Below, piece after piece: positions 8,718 through 17,566 of a stretch of 64,000 bases of DNA. The stretch is taken from positions 682,001 through 746,000 of the forward strand of contig NZ_QJRG01000034.1 in NCBI RefSeq assembly GCF_004025535.1, given 5' to 3'. Under the pieces are notes generated by a model. It was given only the letters and a program-made list of their open reading frames with translations, did no database searches and was not told where the DNA came from. The position numbers were made by a program, and so were the translations under genes. This DNA comes from Pseudomonas alkylphenolica (GTDB taxonomy: Bacteria; Pseudomonadota; Gammaproteobacteria; Pseudomonadales; Pseudomonadaceae). Position 1 is the first letter of the stretch; each line of letters opens with the position of its first letter.

Positions 8718-9965
8718 TCAGAACAGGCCGAGCGGGTAACTGACGATCAAGCGGTTCTCGTCGAACTCGTTGCTGCTGTAGTCGCGACGGATGCTGGAGT
8801 TGCGCAGGCGCAGGCTCAGGTTCTTGAAGCTGCCGCTTTGAACCGTGTAGGCGAGCTCTGACTCACGCCCCCACTCCTTGCCGTCGGTGACCGTGCCGGT
8901 GTGCACGTTGTCGCCGCTGATGTAGCGGTTCATCAGGGTCAGGCCGGGCACACCGAGGGCGGCGAAGTTGTAGTCGTGGCGCAGTTGCCAGGACTTTTCC
9001 CGGGCGTTGTCATAGCTGTTGTTGTAGCTGTCGTTGGCCAGGGTGCCGCCACTGGTGCCGTTGACACGCATCCACGCATCATCGCCGGTGAGCTTCTGCA
9101 AACCGACATAGAAGGTGTTGCCGCCATAACGCGCAGACAGCAGCGCCGAGAACGTGCGGTTGTCCAGCTCACCGGCGCGGGCACTGCCGTCTTCACGGCC
9201 CCAGAAATAACCAAGGTTCGCGCCCAGGGTCCAGGCGCCCAGCGGCTGGCTGTGAACAAGTTGCAGGTACTGCTGCTGGTAGATGTCCTTGAGCTCGGCG
9301 TTCCACAGGCCGATCAGGGTACGTTTTTCGTTGAAGCTGTACTCACCACCAACGAAGTTGAAACGATCGGAGGTGAACGCGGTTTTCCCCTGCATGAACA
9401 TGTCTTCCATGCTGGAATCGTTGCGCGGGCTGTTCTGGCGAAACTGCCCGCCATACAGCGTCAAACCGTCAATTTCCTGAGAGGTCACCTGGCCGCCGCG
9501 AAAGGTCTGCGGCAACGAACGGCCGTCGTCGGAGCGCAGGATCGGCAACACCGGCATCCACTCACCGACCTTCAATTCGGTTTTGCTCAGTTTCATCTTC
9601 CCGGCAACGGCCAGTCGGCCGAAATCGTCTGCCGGACGGCCATCACCATCGATTGGCAGCAGCTGGGTGCCGCCGGTGCCCTTGCCGCCATCGAGCTTCA
9701 TCGAGTAAAGCCCCAGCACGTCGACACCAAAGCCTACCGGGCCTTGGGTAAAACCGGAACGAGCGTCGAGAATGAAGCTCTGGGTCCACTCTTCGCCCTT
9801 GCTTTGCGGGTAGGCCGGGTTGGTGAAATTGCGATTGATGTAGAAGTTGCGCAGGTTCAGGTTGGCGCTGGCATCGTCGACGAAACCGGCGGCAACACCG
9901 TCCAGCGGCAGGGCGCAAACAACAGCCAGTGAACAGACGATGCGAGGGTTGACGGCAATTTTCAT
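8718..9965 (-). CDS. galP: OprD-family porin of the gallate cluster
   Basis: Outer-membrane porin, 415 residues, with a signal peptide (cleavage after about AAG near residue 26). It shows the OprD-family start (FVDDASANLNLRNFYINRNF) and alternating beta strands, and it ends in Phe as outer-membrane barrels do. Its position downstream of galT and galA makes uptake of gallate or related aromatics the likely job. It converges on galR with only 6 nt between stop codons. Confidence 0.87.
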   Translation of the reverse strand: MKIAVNPRIVCSLAVVCALPLDGVAAGFVDDASANLNLRNFYINRNFTNPAYPQSKGEEWTQSFILDARSGFTQGPVGFGVDVLGLYSMKLDGGKGTGGTQLLPIDGDGRPADDFGRLAVAGKMKLSKTELKVGEWMPVLPILRSDDGRSLPQTFRGGQVTSQEIDGLTLYGGQFRQNSPRNDSSMEDMFMQGKTAFTSDRFNFVGGEYSFNEKRTLIGLWNAELKDIYQQQYLQLVHSQPLGAWTLGANLGYFWGREDGSARAGELDNRTFSALLSARYGGNTFYVGLQKLTGDDAWMRVNGTSGGTLANDSYNNSYDNAREKSWQLRHDYNFAALGVPGLTLMNRYISGDNVHTGTVTDGKEWGRESELAYTVQSGSFKNLSLRLRNSSIRRDYSSNEFDENRLIVSYPLGLF

Positions 9966-10075
9966 TGTTATTGTTTTCCGGTTTTTGGGCGAAGGGAATG
10001 CGCTGCGCCCGCCAGTGCAGGCGCAGTGAGGTCAAGCAAAAGGGAAAGGCGACCCGATCAAGGCCGCCGGGTTAC

Positions 10076-11338
10076 TCAGCGCGAGGCTTTGCCCGCCACC
10101 GAGTAGAGCACCTGCTGATTGCGGGTTTTCATGAACGTCTCCAGGCTCTGCCCGCGCATGGCGGCGTACACCTGCAGGTTGGGGATGCCGAGCACTGCGG
10201 CCAGTTTCTCCAGCACGAAGAAGATCGCGCCGTACTGGATCAGTCCGCGCCAGTCACGACGACGCAGCAAGTCCCGCTCTTCGTCGCTCAACCCGGCTTC
10301 TTCGAACAACGTCTCGGGCGCGTCGAGAAAACGCTGACGCCACTGCGGCTCGATCATCCGGTGCAGGAACTTGTTCAGGCGATAGCCCTTGGCGCTACGC
10401 TCGAGGGTGAAGGGGTACGTGCCCTCAAGCTTTTCGATACCCGCCAACTGGTGCTGCATATGCTCCAGGTGACGCGCCGTAACCTCGGCGGGTACCTGGC
10501 GGTCCTGGTTTTCCAGGAGCAAGGTGGCGATGCCGGTCATCGATGGCAGGTAGTAATCCTGGTGCAAATTATTCACCGTGGACGACAACGCGCCGCGCAT
10601 GATCAGCCAGGTGATCACTTCCGAGCCTTCCATTCCGCCCAAGGTGGCGTACTCGGCGTGGGTCATTTCGGTCAGGCGCACCGGGTCGTTGACCAGCAGA
10701 TCAATGAACTGCGCATCCCACTCCGGGTTGTTGAAACCGCAACGCTCGCCATGCACCTGATGAGACACGCCGCCGGTGGCTACAATCGCCACCTTCAAGT
10801 CCTCGGGGTAGCTTTCAATCGCACGGCGCAGCGCCTGGCCCAGTTTGTAGCAGCGAAGCGCAGTAGGAATCGGGAACTGCAATACACCCACCTGCAGCGG
10901 CACGATCTGCACCGGCCAGCCCGACTCACTCGGCAACAGCGCCGACATGGGCGAAAAAAAACCGTGATCGAGGGGCTTGTCACGGAAGAAGCTCATGTCG
11001 AACTCGTCGGCCATCAGGCTTTGGCCGATGTGCCGCGACAACGCTGCATGCCCACCGACCGCCGGCAATGACCGGGGGTTGCCGCCTTCGTCGGCAACCT
11101 CGTAACGCTCATCGACCCCCAGGGAGAAGGCGCCGTAGTGGTCGAAGAAAAACGACGTCACGTGGTCATTGAAGATGTAGAACAATACGTCCGGCTGTTG
11201 CGTCTTCAACCAGGCCTTGATCGGTTCGAACCCTTCGAATATCGGCGCCCAGGCCGCCTCGTTCTGTTTGTCGTGATCGACTGCAAAGCCGATGGTAGGG
11301 GTATGGGAGACAGCGAGGCCACCGATGATGCGTGCCAT
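10076..11338 (-). CDS. galA: gallate dioxygenase
   Basis: A 420-residue class III (LigB-type) extradiol dioxygenase that opens gallate to 4-oxalomesaconate. It is a single-chain fusion: the catalytic LigB-like part occupies about residues 1-280 and a LigA-like alpha part the C-terminus (KFLHRMIEPQ onward). Expected Fe(II) ligands are H12, H59 and a Glu in GGMEGSE (probably E240); H124 (LDHGF) and H193 (GGVSHQ) are the conserved acid/base histidines. AGGA lies 7 nt before the ATG. It follows galT by 24 nt. Confidence 0.93.
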   Translation of the reverse strand: MARIIGGLAVSHTPTIGFAVDHDKQNEAAWAPIFEGFEPIKAWLKTQQPDVLFYIFNDHVTSFFFDHYGAFSLGVDERYEVADEGGNPRSLPAVGGHAALSRHIGQSLMADEFDMSFFRDKPLDHGFFSPMSALLPSESGWPVQIVPLQVGVLQFPIPTALRCYKLGQALRRAIESYPEDLKVAIVATGGVSHQVHGERCGFNNPEWDAQFIDLLVNDPVRLTEMTHAEYATLGGMEGSEVITWLIMRGALSSTVNNLHQDYYLPSMTGIATLLLENQDRQVPAEVTARHLEHMQHQLAGIEKLEGTYPFTLERSAKGYRLNKFLHRMIEPQWRQRFLDAPETLFEEAGLSDEERDLLRRRDWRGLIQYGAIFFVLEKLAAVLGIPNLQVYAAMRGQSLETFMKTRNQQVLYSVAGKASR

Positions 11339-11362
11339 GACGAGTTCCTGTAGTCGAAAAAT

Positions 11363-12700
11363 TTAGTGCGCCAGCACCGAGCGATTGCCACGGCGGCGGG
11401 CAACACCGTTGGCCAGGATCGCCAGTGCAGCGAAGAAGGCCGGTACGCTCAGCAGGGCGAACAGCAACGGCAAGCCCAGACCGAGGCTAAGCACCGCACC
11501 ACCGATCAGCGATCCGAAGATGGCGCCGAAGCGACCGATGCCCAGCATCCAGCTCACGCCAGTGGCGCGGAAATCCGTTGGATAGTACCCGGGAGCAAAG
11601 GCATTGAGGCCCGTCTGCGCGCCGCTCATGCAGAAGCCGGCGGCAACCACGCCCAGCGCCAACAGGCTCGACTCCAGGTTCAGTGCTCCCAGCAGCAGGA
11701 TAAACACACCGCCCAAGGCATAAGAAGTGGCAATGACGCCGTTGGGGTTACGCCGGTCCATGATCCAGCCGACCACGATAGCCCCGACCGTGCCACCAAT
11801 CTGGAACAGGCCGGTGATGGTAGCCGCCCGCTCGATGGACAAACCGCCGTCGCGCAGCAAGGTCGGCATCCAGCCCATGGTCAGGTAGATCACCAGCAGG
11901 CCCATGAAGTAGGTCAGCCACAGGGCAAGAGTGCCGGTCCGGTAGCGTTCGGTGCACAGCATGCGTACCGGCGCTTTGTGCTGGGCCTGAGGTTCGGCGA
12001 GGGTAAATTTCGTGGCACTGGTAAAGCTCCCGCCCAGCTTGTTCAACACCTTGGCGATCTGCGCTGCAGGCGCATTGCGCACGGCCAGAAAACGCGCGGA
12101 CTCTGGCAGCAACAACCAGAGAAACGGCAGCAGTATTAGCGGCAGGATGCCCCCGGCAAGCAGCACCGACTGCCAGCCATGCAGCGGGATCAGCCAGGCC
12201 GCGAGGAAACCGCCAAGCCCCGACCCCATGTTGAAGCCGGTGAACATGATGGTAATGAACAGCGAACGGTTACGCTCTGGCAGGTATTCGGACAGCAGCG
12301 TGGTGGTGTTGGGCATCGCCGCGCCCAGGGCTACACCGGTCAGCAACCGCAACGCGGCGAGCTCATAGGGGTTTCGCGCAAAAGCGCAGGCCAGGCTCAG
12401 CACACTGAAGCCGGTAACCGCTACCAGCAGCACCTTTTTGCGCCCCAGACGGTCAGCGTAAGGACCGGCCGTAAGGGCACCGATGGCGAGACCGACCATG
12501 CCCGCACTCATGACCGGGCCGAATGCGGCCTTCGACAGGCCCCAGTCCTGAATCAGCGAGGGCGCGATAAAGCCCATCACCGCGACATCAAGGCCATCGA
12601 ATAGAACAATGAAGAAGCACAGGCTCATGATGAGCCACTGGTAGCGGGCAACCGGACGGTTGTCGATCCAGGCTTTGATATCGACCGTTTCGTGACTCAT
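11363..12700 (-). CDS. galT: gallate MFS transporter
   Basis: Inner-membrane transporter of 445 residues with 12 predicted helices, of the aromatic acid:H+ symporter (AAHS) family. The MFS signature between helices 2 and 3 is present (GPYADRLGRKKVLL), and the first helix has the DGLDVAVMGF block typical of AAHS members such as PcaK. It heads the galT-galA-galP unit. AAGGTG precedes the ATG. It should import gallate by proton symport. Confidence 0.9.
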   Translation of the reverse strand: MSHETVDIKAWIDNRPVARYQWLIMSLCFFIVLFDGLDVAVMGFIAPSLIQDWGLSKAAFGPVMSAGMVGLAIGALTAGPYADRLGRKKVLLVAVTGFSVLSLACAFARNPYELAALRLLTGVALGAAMPNTTTLLSEYLPERNRSLFITIMFTGFNMGSGLGGFLAAWLIPLHGWQSVLLAGGILPLILLPFLWLLLPESARFLAVRNAPAAQIAKVLNKLGGSFTSATKFTLAEPQAQHKAPVRMLCTERYRTGTLALWLTYFMGLLVIYLTMGWMPTLLRDGGLSIERAATITGLFQIGGTVGAIVVGWIMDRRNPNGVIATSYALGGVFILLLGALNLESSLLALGVVAAGFCMSGAQTGLNAFAPGYYPTDFRATGVSWMLGIGRFGAIFGSLIGGAVLSLGLGLPLLFALLSVPAFFAALAILANGVARRRGNRSVLAH

Positions 12701-12909
12701 GTTTGCACCTTCTTATTTTTGTAGAAATACCGACAGGCCGGGACATCGGCGCAGGCCACAGGCCGCCCGGTATCCGAACGCTGGGCGTGACTTTAAAGCC
12801 GCAGGTGCCTGCCCCGCTTGTGGGAAATCCTTAAGCGGGTATCGGTTTTTCTTATCGGCCGGGTTGAACCGCAGCATCGGGCTGCCCGGCAGAAGACGCA
12901 AACAACGGC

Positions 12910-13665
12910 TCAGAACCGGTGATAGAGCAATACCCCGCCCTCTGCGTCAGGGCTGGCGTCGGAAAACCCGGTTACGGCGTAGAGCTGGATTTTCCACTCC
13001 TGGCTGAGCTTATGGTTGATGAACAGGGTGAGTTCCTGGATTTCCGACCCGGTCGAGACCACTTTCTGCCGCCAGTCGTAGGACGCGCCTGCTGAAGTAC
13101 CCGCGGCCACAGGAACGGCAAAGCCGAGGCTGGCAAATACCGGATCGTCGAAGTCGCTGTCGGGTGGGTCGCCGAATTTTTTCCAGCCCAGGGTGGCGAA
13201 GCCTGTCACCGGACCAAAGGCCTTGGTGATATCGACCTGGCCAGAATAGTCCGTTTCGCCGGTGCCCAGGCACTGGTCTTCATCGGCGGTAGGGAATTTG
13301 ACCTTGCCGATCAAGTCCACCAGCATGCCGCCGTCACTGCCATCGAGCAGCGCGTAGCCGGCGCTGGCGACGGTATCGCCCATGCCGCTTTCCACCTCGC
13401 GGCAGCCACCGGGCAACGGCGCACCATCCGGACCGACTTCAGGGTTGGTGATACGCAGCCAGGGGACGGTGACCTTGTAGGTCATGGGGCCGGTTTCGTA
13501 CTTGCCGACCACCGGGACGTACCAGATTTCCGAAGTGGTGCCGGTGCCGTAGTCACCGCTTGAGTAGTCGAGGCCGGTGGCCATACTGAAGGTATCGGCC
13601 AGTGCTGGCGCAGTAATACCGGCAAACAGGCTGGCAAGGAGCGTAAGCGCAGGTCTCATCTTCAC
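12910..13665 (-). CDS. putative outer-membrane beta-barrel protein (transporter-like)
   Basis: A 251-residue exported protein with a signal peptide (cleavage after ALA near residue 23). The rest is amphipathic beta strands, ending in RF as is common for barrels. It resembles the 'phenol meta-pathway' outer-membrane protein type, but I cannot name a substrate. It lies 82 nt downstream of the DUF5666 gene on the same strand and could be co-transcribed with it. Two Cys in the GGCREVES and DQCLGTGE segments may form a disulfide. Function unknown. Confidence 0.65.
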   Translation of the reverse strand: MKMRPALTLLASLFAGITAPALADTFSMATGLDYSSGDYGTGTTSEIWYVPVVGKYETGPMTYKVTVPWLRITNPEVGPDGAPLPGGCREVESGMGDTVASAGYALLDGSDGGMLVDLIGKVKFPTADEDQCLGTGETDYSGQVDITKAFGPVTGFATLGWKKFGDPPDSDFDDPVFASLGFAVPVAAGTSAGASYDWRQKVVSTGSEIQELTLFINHKLSQEWKIQLYAVTGFSDASPDAEGGVLLYHRF

Positions 13666-13747
13666 CTCAAGGTCCCGGTGAGAAGTACGAGTGGGCTTAC
13701 ACAGCCTAGTTGCTTATTGATCGGTTGCCGAAAGGCCAGCACTGGCG

Positions 13748-15553
13748 CTAATGATCCGAGCGTTCCGGGCGCTCGGCCTTTTCTACAGACTCAACTTTCT
13801 CTACCTTTTCGACCTTTTCGACCTTTTCCACGGTCTCCGGCCGTTCCACTTTTTCGACTTTCTCCACCGTCTCGGGGCGTTCCACTTTTTCGACCCGCTC
13901 TACCGTTTCGGGCCGTTCGACTTTCTCGACCTTTTCGACGCGCTCCACTGTCTCGGGTCGTTCGACCTTCTCGACCTTCTCGACCCGCTCAACTTTCTCG
14001 ACTTTTTCAGGCCTTTCTACCTTCTCCACTTTTTCGACTTTTTCGACTTTTTCGACCTTTTCCGGCCTTTCCACCTTCTCGGCCTTTTCTACTTTCTCGA
14101 CCTTTTCTACTTTCTCGACCTTCTCGACCTTCTCGACCTTTTCCGCCTTCTCAACCTTTTCAGGCTGCTCGACTTTCTCCACGCGCTCCGACTTACCAGA
14201 CTTATCCACAGCGTCAGACTTGCCACTGTCTTCACGGCCGCTACCGTGGTTCTCCGAGCGATCAATGTCACTGCCATGGCTGCTGTCGCTGCGCACACTT
14301 TCCGTACGGCTGCTGCCGCTGCTGTGGTCATTGGAGCTGCCCGAATGCTCGGTGCGTTGTGCGCCAGCGTCATCCGAACGGGTGCCGCGCTCGACAGGCG
14401 ACTGGCCCGAGTGATCGACGCGCTCCGGGGTGACTTCCACGCGGCTGGCCCGCACTTCGCGTGCCCCTGTGTACACCCCGCTCACACGCACGCGCTGGTC
14501 CAGGGCCAGTTTGGCGGCCTGATCAGCTGTTTTGCGATCCAGGGTGACGTTCACGCCGCCGACGACCAGGCCATTGCCTTGGCGCCCTTGCACCAGGCCT
14601 TCGATCACCACCTCGCGTACCCGCCCGGTAAACGGCATGCTCGGGTCAGGCCGGGTCTGGCTGACCTCCAGCTGCCGGCCCGTCCACTGGCCACGCACAA
14701 GTACTTCCTGCGCAGGCGCTACACGGGCTCCGAGCTTCAGCCCCTGCAAGCTGCCGGTGCGATCGACCGCGCCGATGGCGCTGGCTTCCTTGAGCCCCGG
14801 CGCACGCTCGATGCGGCTGGCCACGACCACACCCTGGGCATCGCGAAGCCCGCTGACCTTGACCGGTTCCCCCGGCCGCAGCCCTTCGGCGACCCGGGCG
14901 CCGGGCGCCAGGCGTACCGGTTGCCCCATCACCCGCAACGGGGCTGAAGCATTCGGCAGTGCCGTCAGTGGCCCGGCATACGCGTGCAGGATTGCGATCC
15001 GCCCGGCCTGCAGGCCGCGTTTCGTGGTGAAGGCCTCCACCGCCACTACTTGGCCGATGGCCAGGTGACCACTGCTGGCGGCGACACCGTTTTCACTCAC
15101 GGGCACGTCCTTGCCGAAATGCACTTCCATGCCGTTGACGCAGATCGAAGCGAAGCCGGTAATGGTGCCGACGATACCGGTGCCGCCAGTACCGCCCGGG
15201 TGCAGGATCGGCGCGCCCGAGCCACCAACGCCACCAGCGTCGCGATTATTGAGGACGTCATCCACACCTGTAGCCACCGCCCCGGTGCCGCCGGTTCCTC
15301 CGGGGCGTTTCTGAACCGGTGCGCCGCTGCCTCCCACACCACCGCTGTCGGTCTGGATACCGGTGCCGCCAACACCGCCAGGCATCGCCCCGGTCCCCCC
15401 GGTGCCGCCCGGAAACTGCAAACCCGATGCCCCCGACATACCAATTTCATCGCGGCTGACACACGCCGGTGCAGCATGGCCCCACGCAGGAAGCCCTAGC
15501 GCGAGAGCCAGGGCAATGACAGCGGCACGAAAGCGGCGCAGGGAACTGATCAT
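13748..15553 (-). CDS. DUF5666-type exported protein with long VEK repeat tail
   Basis: A 601-residue exported protein of unknown function. A signal peptide occupies residues 1 to about 27. Residues 45-125 hold Gly-rich repeats of the type PGGTGGTG / GGVGGSGAP. About 125-385 is a set of small beta domains like DUF5666 (VVAVEAF, VRVSGVY, ASRIER/ASRVEV blocks). A Ser/Asp-rich linker follows, then about 150 residues of VEK/VER units, nearly all Val-Glu-Lys triplets broken by ERPE. The stop lies at 13748. Start 15553 overlaps the DUF6502 stop (ATGA), so the two are translationally coupled. The tail is encoded by 9-nt units and probably varies in copy number. Confidence 0.75.
   Translation of the reverse strand: MISSLRRFRAAVIALALALGLPAWGHAAPACVSRDEIGMSGASGLQFPGGTGGTGAMPGGVGGTGIQTDSGGVGGSGAPVQKRPGGTGGTGAVATGVDDVLNNRDAGGVGGSGAPILHPGGTGGTGIVGTITGFASICVNGMEVHFGKDVPVSENGVAASSGHLAIGQVVAVEAFTTKRGLQAGRIAILHAYAGPLTALPNASAPLRVMGQPVRLAPGARVAEGLRPGEPVKVSGLRDAQGVVVASRIERAPGLKEASAIGAVDRTGSLQGLKLGARVAPAQEVLVRGQWTGRQLEVSQTRPDPSMPFTGRVREVVIEGLVQGRQGNGLVVGGVNVTLDRKTADQAAKLALDQRVRVSGVYTGAREVRASRVEVTPERVDHSGQSPVERGTRSDDAGAQRTEHSGSSNDHSSGSSRTESVRSDSSHGSDIDRSENHGSGREDSGKSDAVDKSGKSERVEKVEQPEKVEKAEKVEKVEKVEKVEKVEKVEKAEKVERPEKVEKVEKVEKVEKVERPEKVEKVERVEKVEKVERPETVERVEKVEKVERPETVERVEKVERPETVEKVEKVERPETVEKVEKVEKVEKVESVEKAERPERSDH
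13760..14180. repeat. tandem 9-nt repeats encoding the VEK tail
   Basis: The + strand reads as runs of TTCTCGACC / TTTTCGACC / TTCCACTTT and near copies, which on the minus strand encode Val-Glu-Lys triplets. The array lies wholly inside the DUF5666 gene and keeps its frame because the unit is 9 nt. Unit order differs along the array, so it looks like repeated slippage and duplication rather than one recent expansion. Confidence 0.85.
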
Positions 15554-16386
15554 GAGTGCGGCGTCGTGGGGGTAGTAGGCTCAGTGTAGAAATAAAGCCC
15601 GATGGTGATGCGCTGTGGCTGCTCAAGGGTTGGTAAATCGCGCTCTTCCAGGTCTGCCGCCAGTCGGCTTAAGCCGAGCAATAGCTGCATCCCCTCACCG
15701 GCTACTGCCTCGCGCAAGGTTTCAACGCTGACCGGCGCCAAAGCATCGTAGTGCACGCTGCGCTCGAAGAAGGGCTGGCCCTCCCCGCTCAGGTTATGCA
15801 CAGCGGCGCTCGCATGGTCGTGCAGGTTGTGCGCCAGGTAGGCGGCTTTTTCATCAAAGCCCTGCTGCGGCACAAAGGCCTGCGCCTGAAGGTGCACACA
15901 ATCCTGCTCGTCGAGCCGCACGATACCCAGTCGCAACCACTCGTCGAGTACTACCCGTGCGCGGATGTCCTTGCTGACACTGGCCACCAGGGCATCGAAC
16001 GAGCACTCCCCACCCACGCTGGCCAAGCGTGGCAAGGCCAGCGCCTGGCCGCGTGCCTGGCAAAAGGGTTGGCTATTGCTCCAGACGTTGACCAGGTGGG
16101 CACCCAGCGTGATGTTCTGTGGCAGTGCGGCAGTCTGCGCTTCGCCTTCCTGGCGCAGGCGCCGAACATCCTTGCGGTGCACGCCGGTCAGCAGGCTGAT
16201 ACGGCTGTCGCTCGGCGCCTTGTCGTCCAGGCGGAACTCGCGGTCAGCCACATCGACGAACACCTCCTTGAGCAGATCAGCGAACACCGTGTAGGTGACC
16301 CCCTTGCGCAGCATCAGCCGCACCAGTGGGCGCATGACCCGCAGCAAAGCGCTTAATAACGCAGGAGGGAGAGTAGGCGATTGCAT
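15550..16386 (-). CDS. DUF6502 family protein
   Basis: A 278-residue soluble protein without a signal peptide. The N-terminal 75 residues look helix-turn-helix-like (LMLRKGVTYTVFADLLKEVF, then SRISLLTGVHRKDVRRL), which suggests DNA binding, but this is inference. The C-terminal half is unassigned. It resembles the DUF6502 family. Its stop overlaps the start of the DUF5666 gene, so both are made from one mRNA; a role controlling or accompanying that surface protein is the simplest reading. Confidence 0.65.
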   Translation of the reverse strand: MQSPTLPPALLSALLRVMRPLVRLMLRKGVTYTVFADLLKEVFVDVADREFRLDDKAPSDSRISLLTGVHRKDVRRLRQEGEAQTAALPQNITLGAHLVNVWSNSQPFCQARGQALALPRLASVGGECSFDALVASVSKDIRARVVLDEWLRLGIVRLDEQDCVHLQAQAFVPQQGFDEKAAYLAHNLHDHASAAVHNLSGEGQPFFERSVHYDALAPVSVETLREAVAGEGMQLLLGLSRLAADLEERDLPTLEQPQRITIGLYFYTEPTTPTTPHS

Positions 16387-16435
16387 TCAGCGCATTCCTT
16401 GTCAGAGGGCCTCAGTATAAATACGTGGGGAAAGC

Positions 16436-16470
16436 CCCATGCAAAACCCGCCCCCAGGGTTTTGCATGGG
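16436..16470 (-). terminator. strong hairpin after the glycine-rich gene
   Basis: A 14-bp perfect stem (CCCATGCAAAACCC with its complement at 16457-16470) and a 7-nt loop lie between the end of the glycine-rich gene (16486) and the start of the DUF6502 gene. There is no clear T-run, so it may terminate inefficiently or protect the mRNA end. It implies that the DUF6502 unit has its own promoter. Confidence 0.5.
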
Positions 16471-16485
16471 CCCCGGTTGTGTCAA

Positions 16486-17301
16486 TCAGCTCCTGCTGTT
16501 GTCATCCCCAGGTTCCCCGCCGACGTGATTGCCATGGTCATCACCCGGTTCGCCACCCACATGATTGCCGTGATCATCACCAGGCTCACCGCCAACATGA
16601 TTACCATGGTCGTCGCCAGGTTCACCGCCAACATGATTGCCATGGTCATCCCCGGGCTCACCGCCCACATGATTGCCATGGTCATCCCCGGGCTCACCAC
16701 CAACATGATTGCCATGATCATCGCCAGGTTCTGAATGGTTGCTGCTGCGCCCGGAGTTCGAGTTGCCGGCCTGGCCCTGGCCTGAATCGCCATGGTCGCT
16801 ACCACTATGACCGCTGCTACCACTGCCGTTGCCAGCATGGCCACCACTGCCACTTCCGCTACCACCGCTACTTCCACCATGGCCGCCGCCACCTCCGCTT
16901 CCACCACCACTACCACCGTGGCCGCCACCGCCGCCACTTCCGCCGCCGCCACCACCGTGGCCGCCACCACCGCCACTTCCGCCACCACTACCACCGTGGC
17001 CGCCACCGCCGCCACTTCCGCCGCCGCCACCACCGTGGCCGCCACCACCGCCACTTCCGCCGCCGCCACCACCGTGGCCACCACCACCGCCACTTCCGCC
17101 GCCACCACCACCGTGGCCACCACCACCGCCACCGCCATGACCGCCACCGCCGCCGTGGCCACCACCGCCTCCCCCACCATCTTTGGCGTAGGCACTTGAA
17201 TCATGAGAAATCGAATCCGGGACCAAAACGAGGGAGGCCGACAGCACGCCGCCGATGGCCATCGCCAGTAGAGCCTGTTTGAACAGCCGTTGAGTCTGCA
17301 T
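16486..17301 (-). CDS. exported glycine-rich repeat protein
   Basis: A 271-residue low-complexity protein. A signal peptide (LLAMAIGGVLSASLVL) covers the first 40 residues or so. About 115 residues of GGGGGHGG / GGGGSG blocks follow, then a Ser/Gly/His linker, then six copies of a 12-residue acidic, His-containing unit (GEPGDDHGNHVG). ATG 17301 is preferred over a GTG six codons upstream because AGGAG lies 7 nt before it. No domain is recognised. The Asp/His-rich units could bind divalent metal, and the glycine region suggests a flexible surface or matrix protein; both are inference. Confidence 0.65.
   Translation of the reverse strand: MQTQRLFKQALLAMAIGGVLSASLVLVPDSISHDSSAYAKDGGGGGGGHGGGGGHGGGGGGGHGGGGGGSGGGGGHGGGGGGSGGGGGHGGGGGGSGGGGGHGGSGGGSGGGGGHGGGGGGSGGGGGHGGSGGGSGGGGGHGGSSGGSGSGSGGHAGNGSGSSGHSGSDHGDSGQGQAGNSNSGRSSNHSEPGDDHGNHVGGEPGDDHGNHVGGEPGDDHGNHVGGEPGDDHGNHVGGEPGDDHGNHVGGEPGDDHGNHVGGEPGDDNSRS
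16507..16733. repeat. 36-nt tandem repeat (about 6 copies)
   Basis: Six consecutive near-identical 36-nt units, each with AACATGATTGCCATGGTCAT or a close variant, encode the 12-residue GEPGDDHGNHVG unit of the glycine-rich protein. Differences are mostly third-position. It is an in-frame minisatellite, likely to differ in copy number between strains. Confidence 0.9.
16840..17175. repeat. GGN/GGH codon repeat region
   Basis: Runs of CCACCGCCGCCACTTCCGCC and relatives on the + strand encode the (GGGGGHGG)(GGGGSG) blocks of the glycine-rich protein on the minus strand. Units of roughly 42-60 nt recur several times with small differences. Both this and the 36-nt array are within one gene. Confidence 0.85.
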
Positions 17302-17377
17302 CGTCCGTCTCCTGGTCACTTACCGCGAGAACGCCAAATCAAATCGGGAATGGGTCTGTGTTTTTCTAGTTTTTCTC

Positions 17378-17394
17378 GTGGGAAATTTTCCCAC
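17378..17394. promoter_or_regulatory. perfect palindrome upstream of the glycine-rich gene
   Basis: GTGGGAAA-T-TTTCCCAC, a perfect inverted repeat, lies about 77 nt upstream of the start of the glycine-rich gene and about 170 nt past the end of the Cache gene, in a 265-nt gene-free gap. No U-run follows on either strand, so an operator is more likely than a terminator. The binding protein is unknown. Confidence 0.4.
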
Positions 17395-17566
17395 ATAAAA
17401 AAAATTAGACCCCTTTACCGACGCGATCAAGCGACTCAGGGAAAAGCCGACCGATGGTTGCTGAAGACAAATGATGCGGATAGAGGTTGCCAGCGGGCCT
17501 TAACCCGCTGATAGGAGGGCAGTGAAATCCATGAGACAGGCGTAATCGGTGCTGAGCATTACCGGC

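Noticed and set aside
13800..14180. Possible CRISPR-like array
   Set aside because: The repeats are 9-nt coding units without unique spacers, and they keep the reading frame of the DUF5666 gene.
16507..16733. The 36-nt repeat as a CRISPR array
   Set aside because: Units are directly adjacent with no spacers, and they encode an in-frame peptide repeat.
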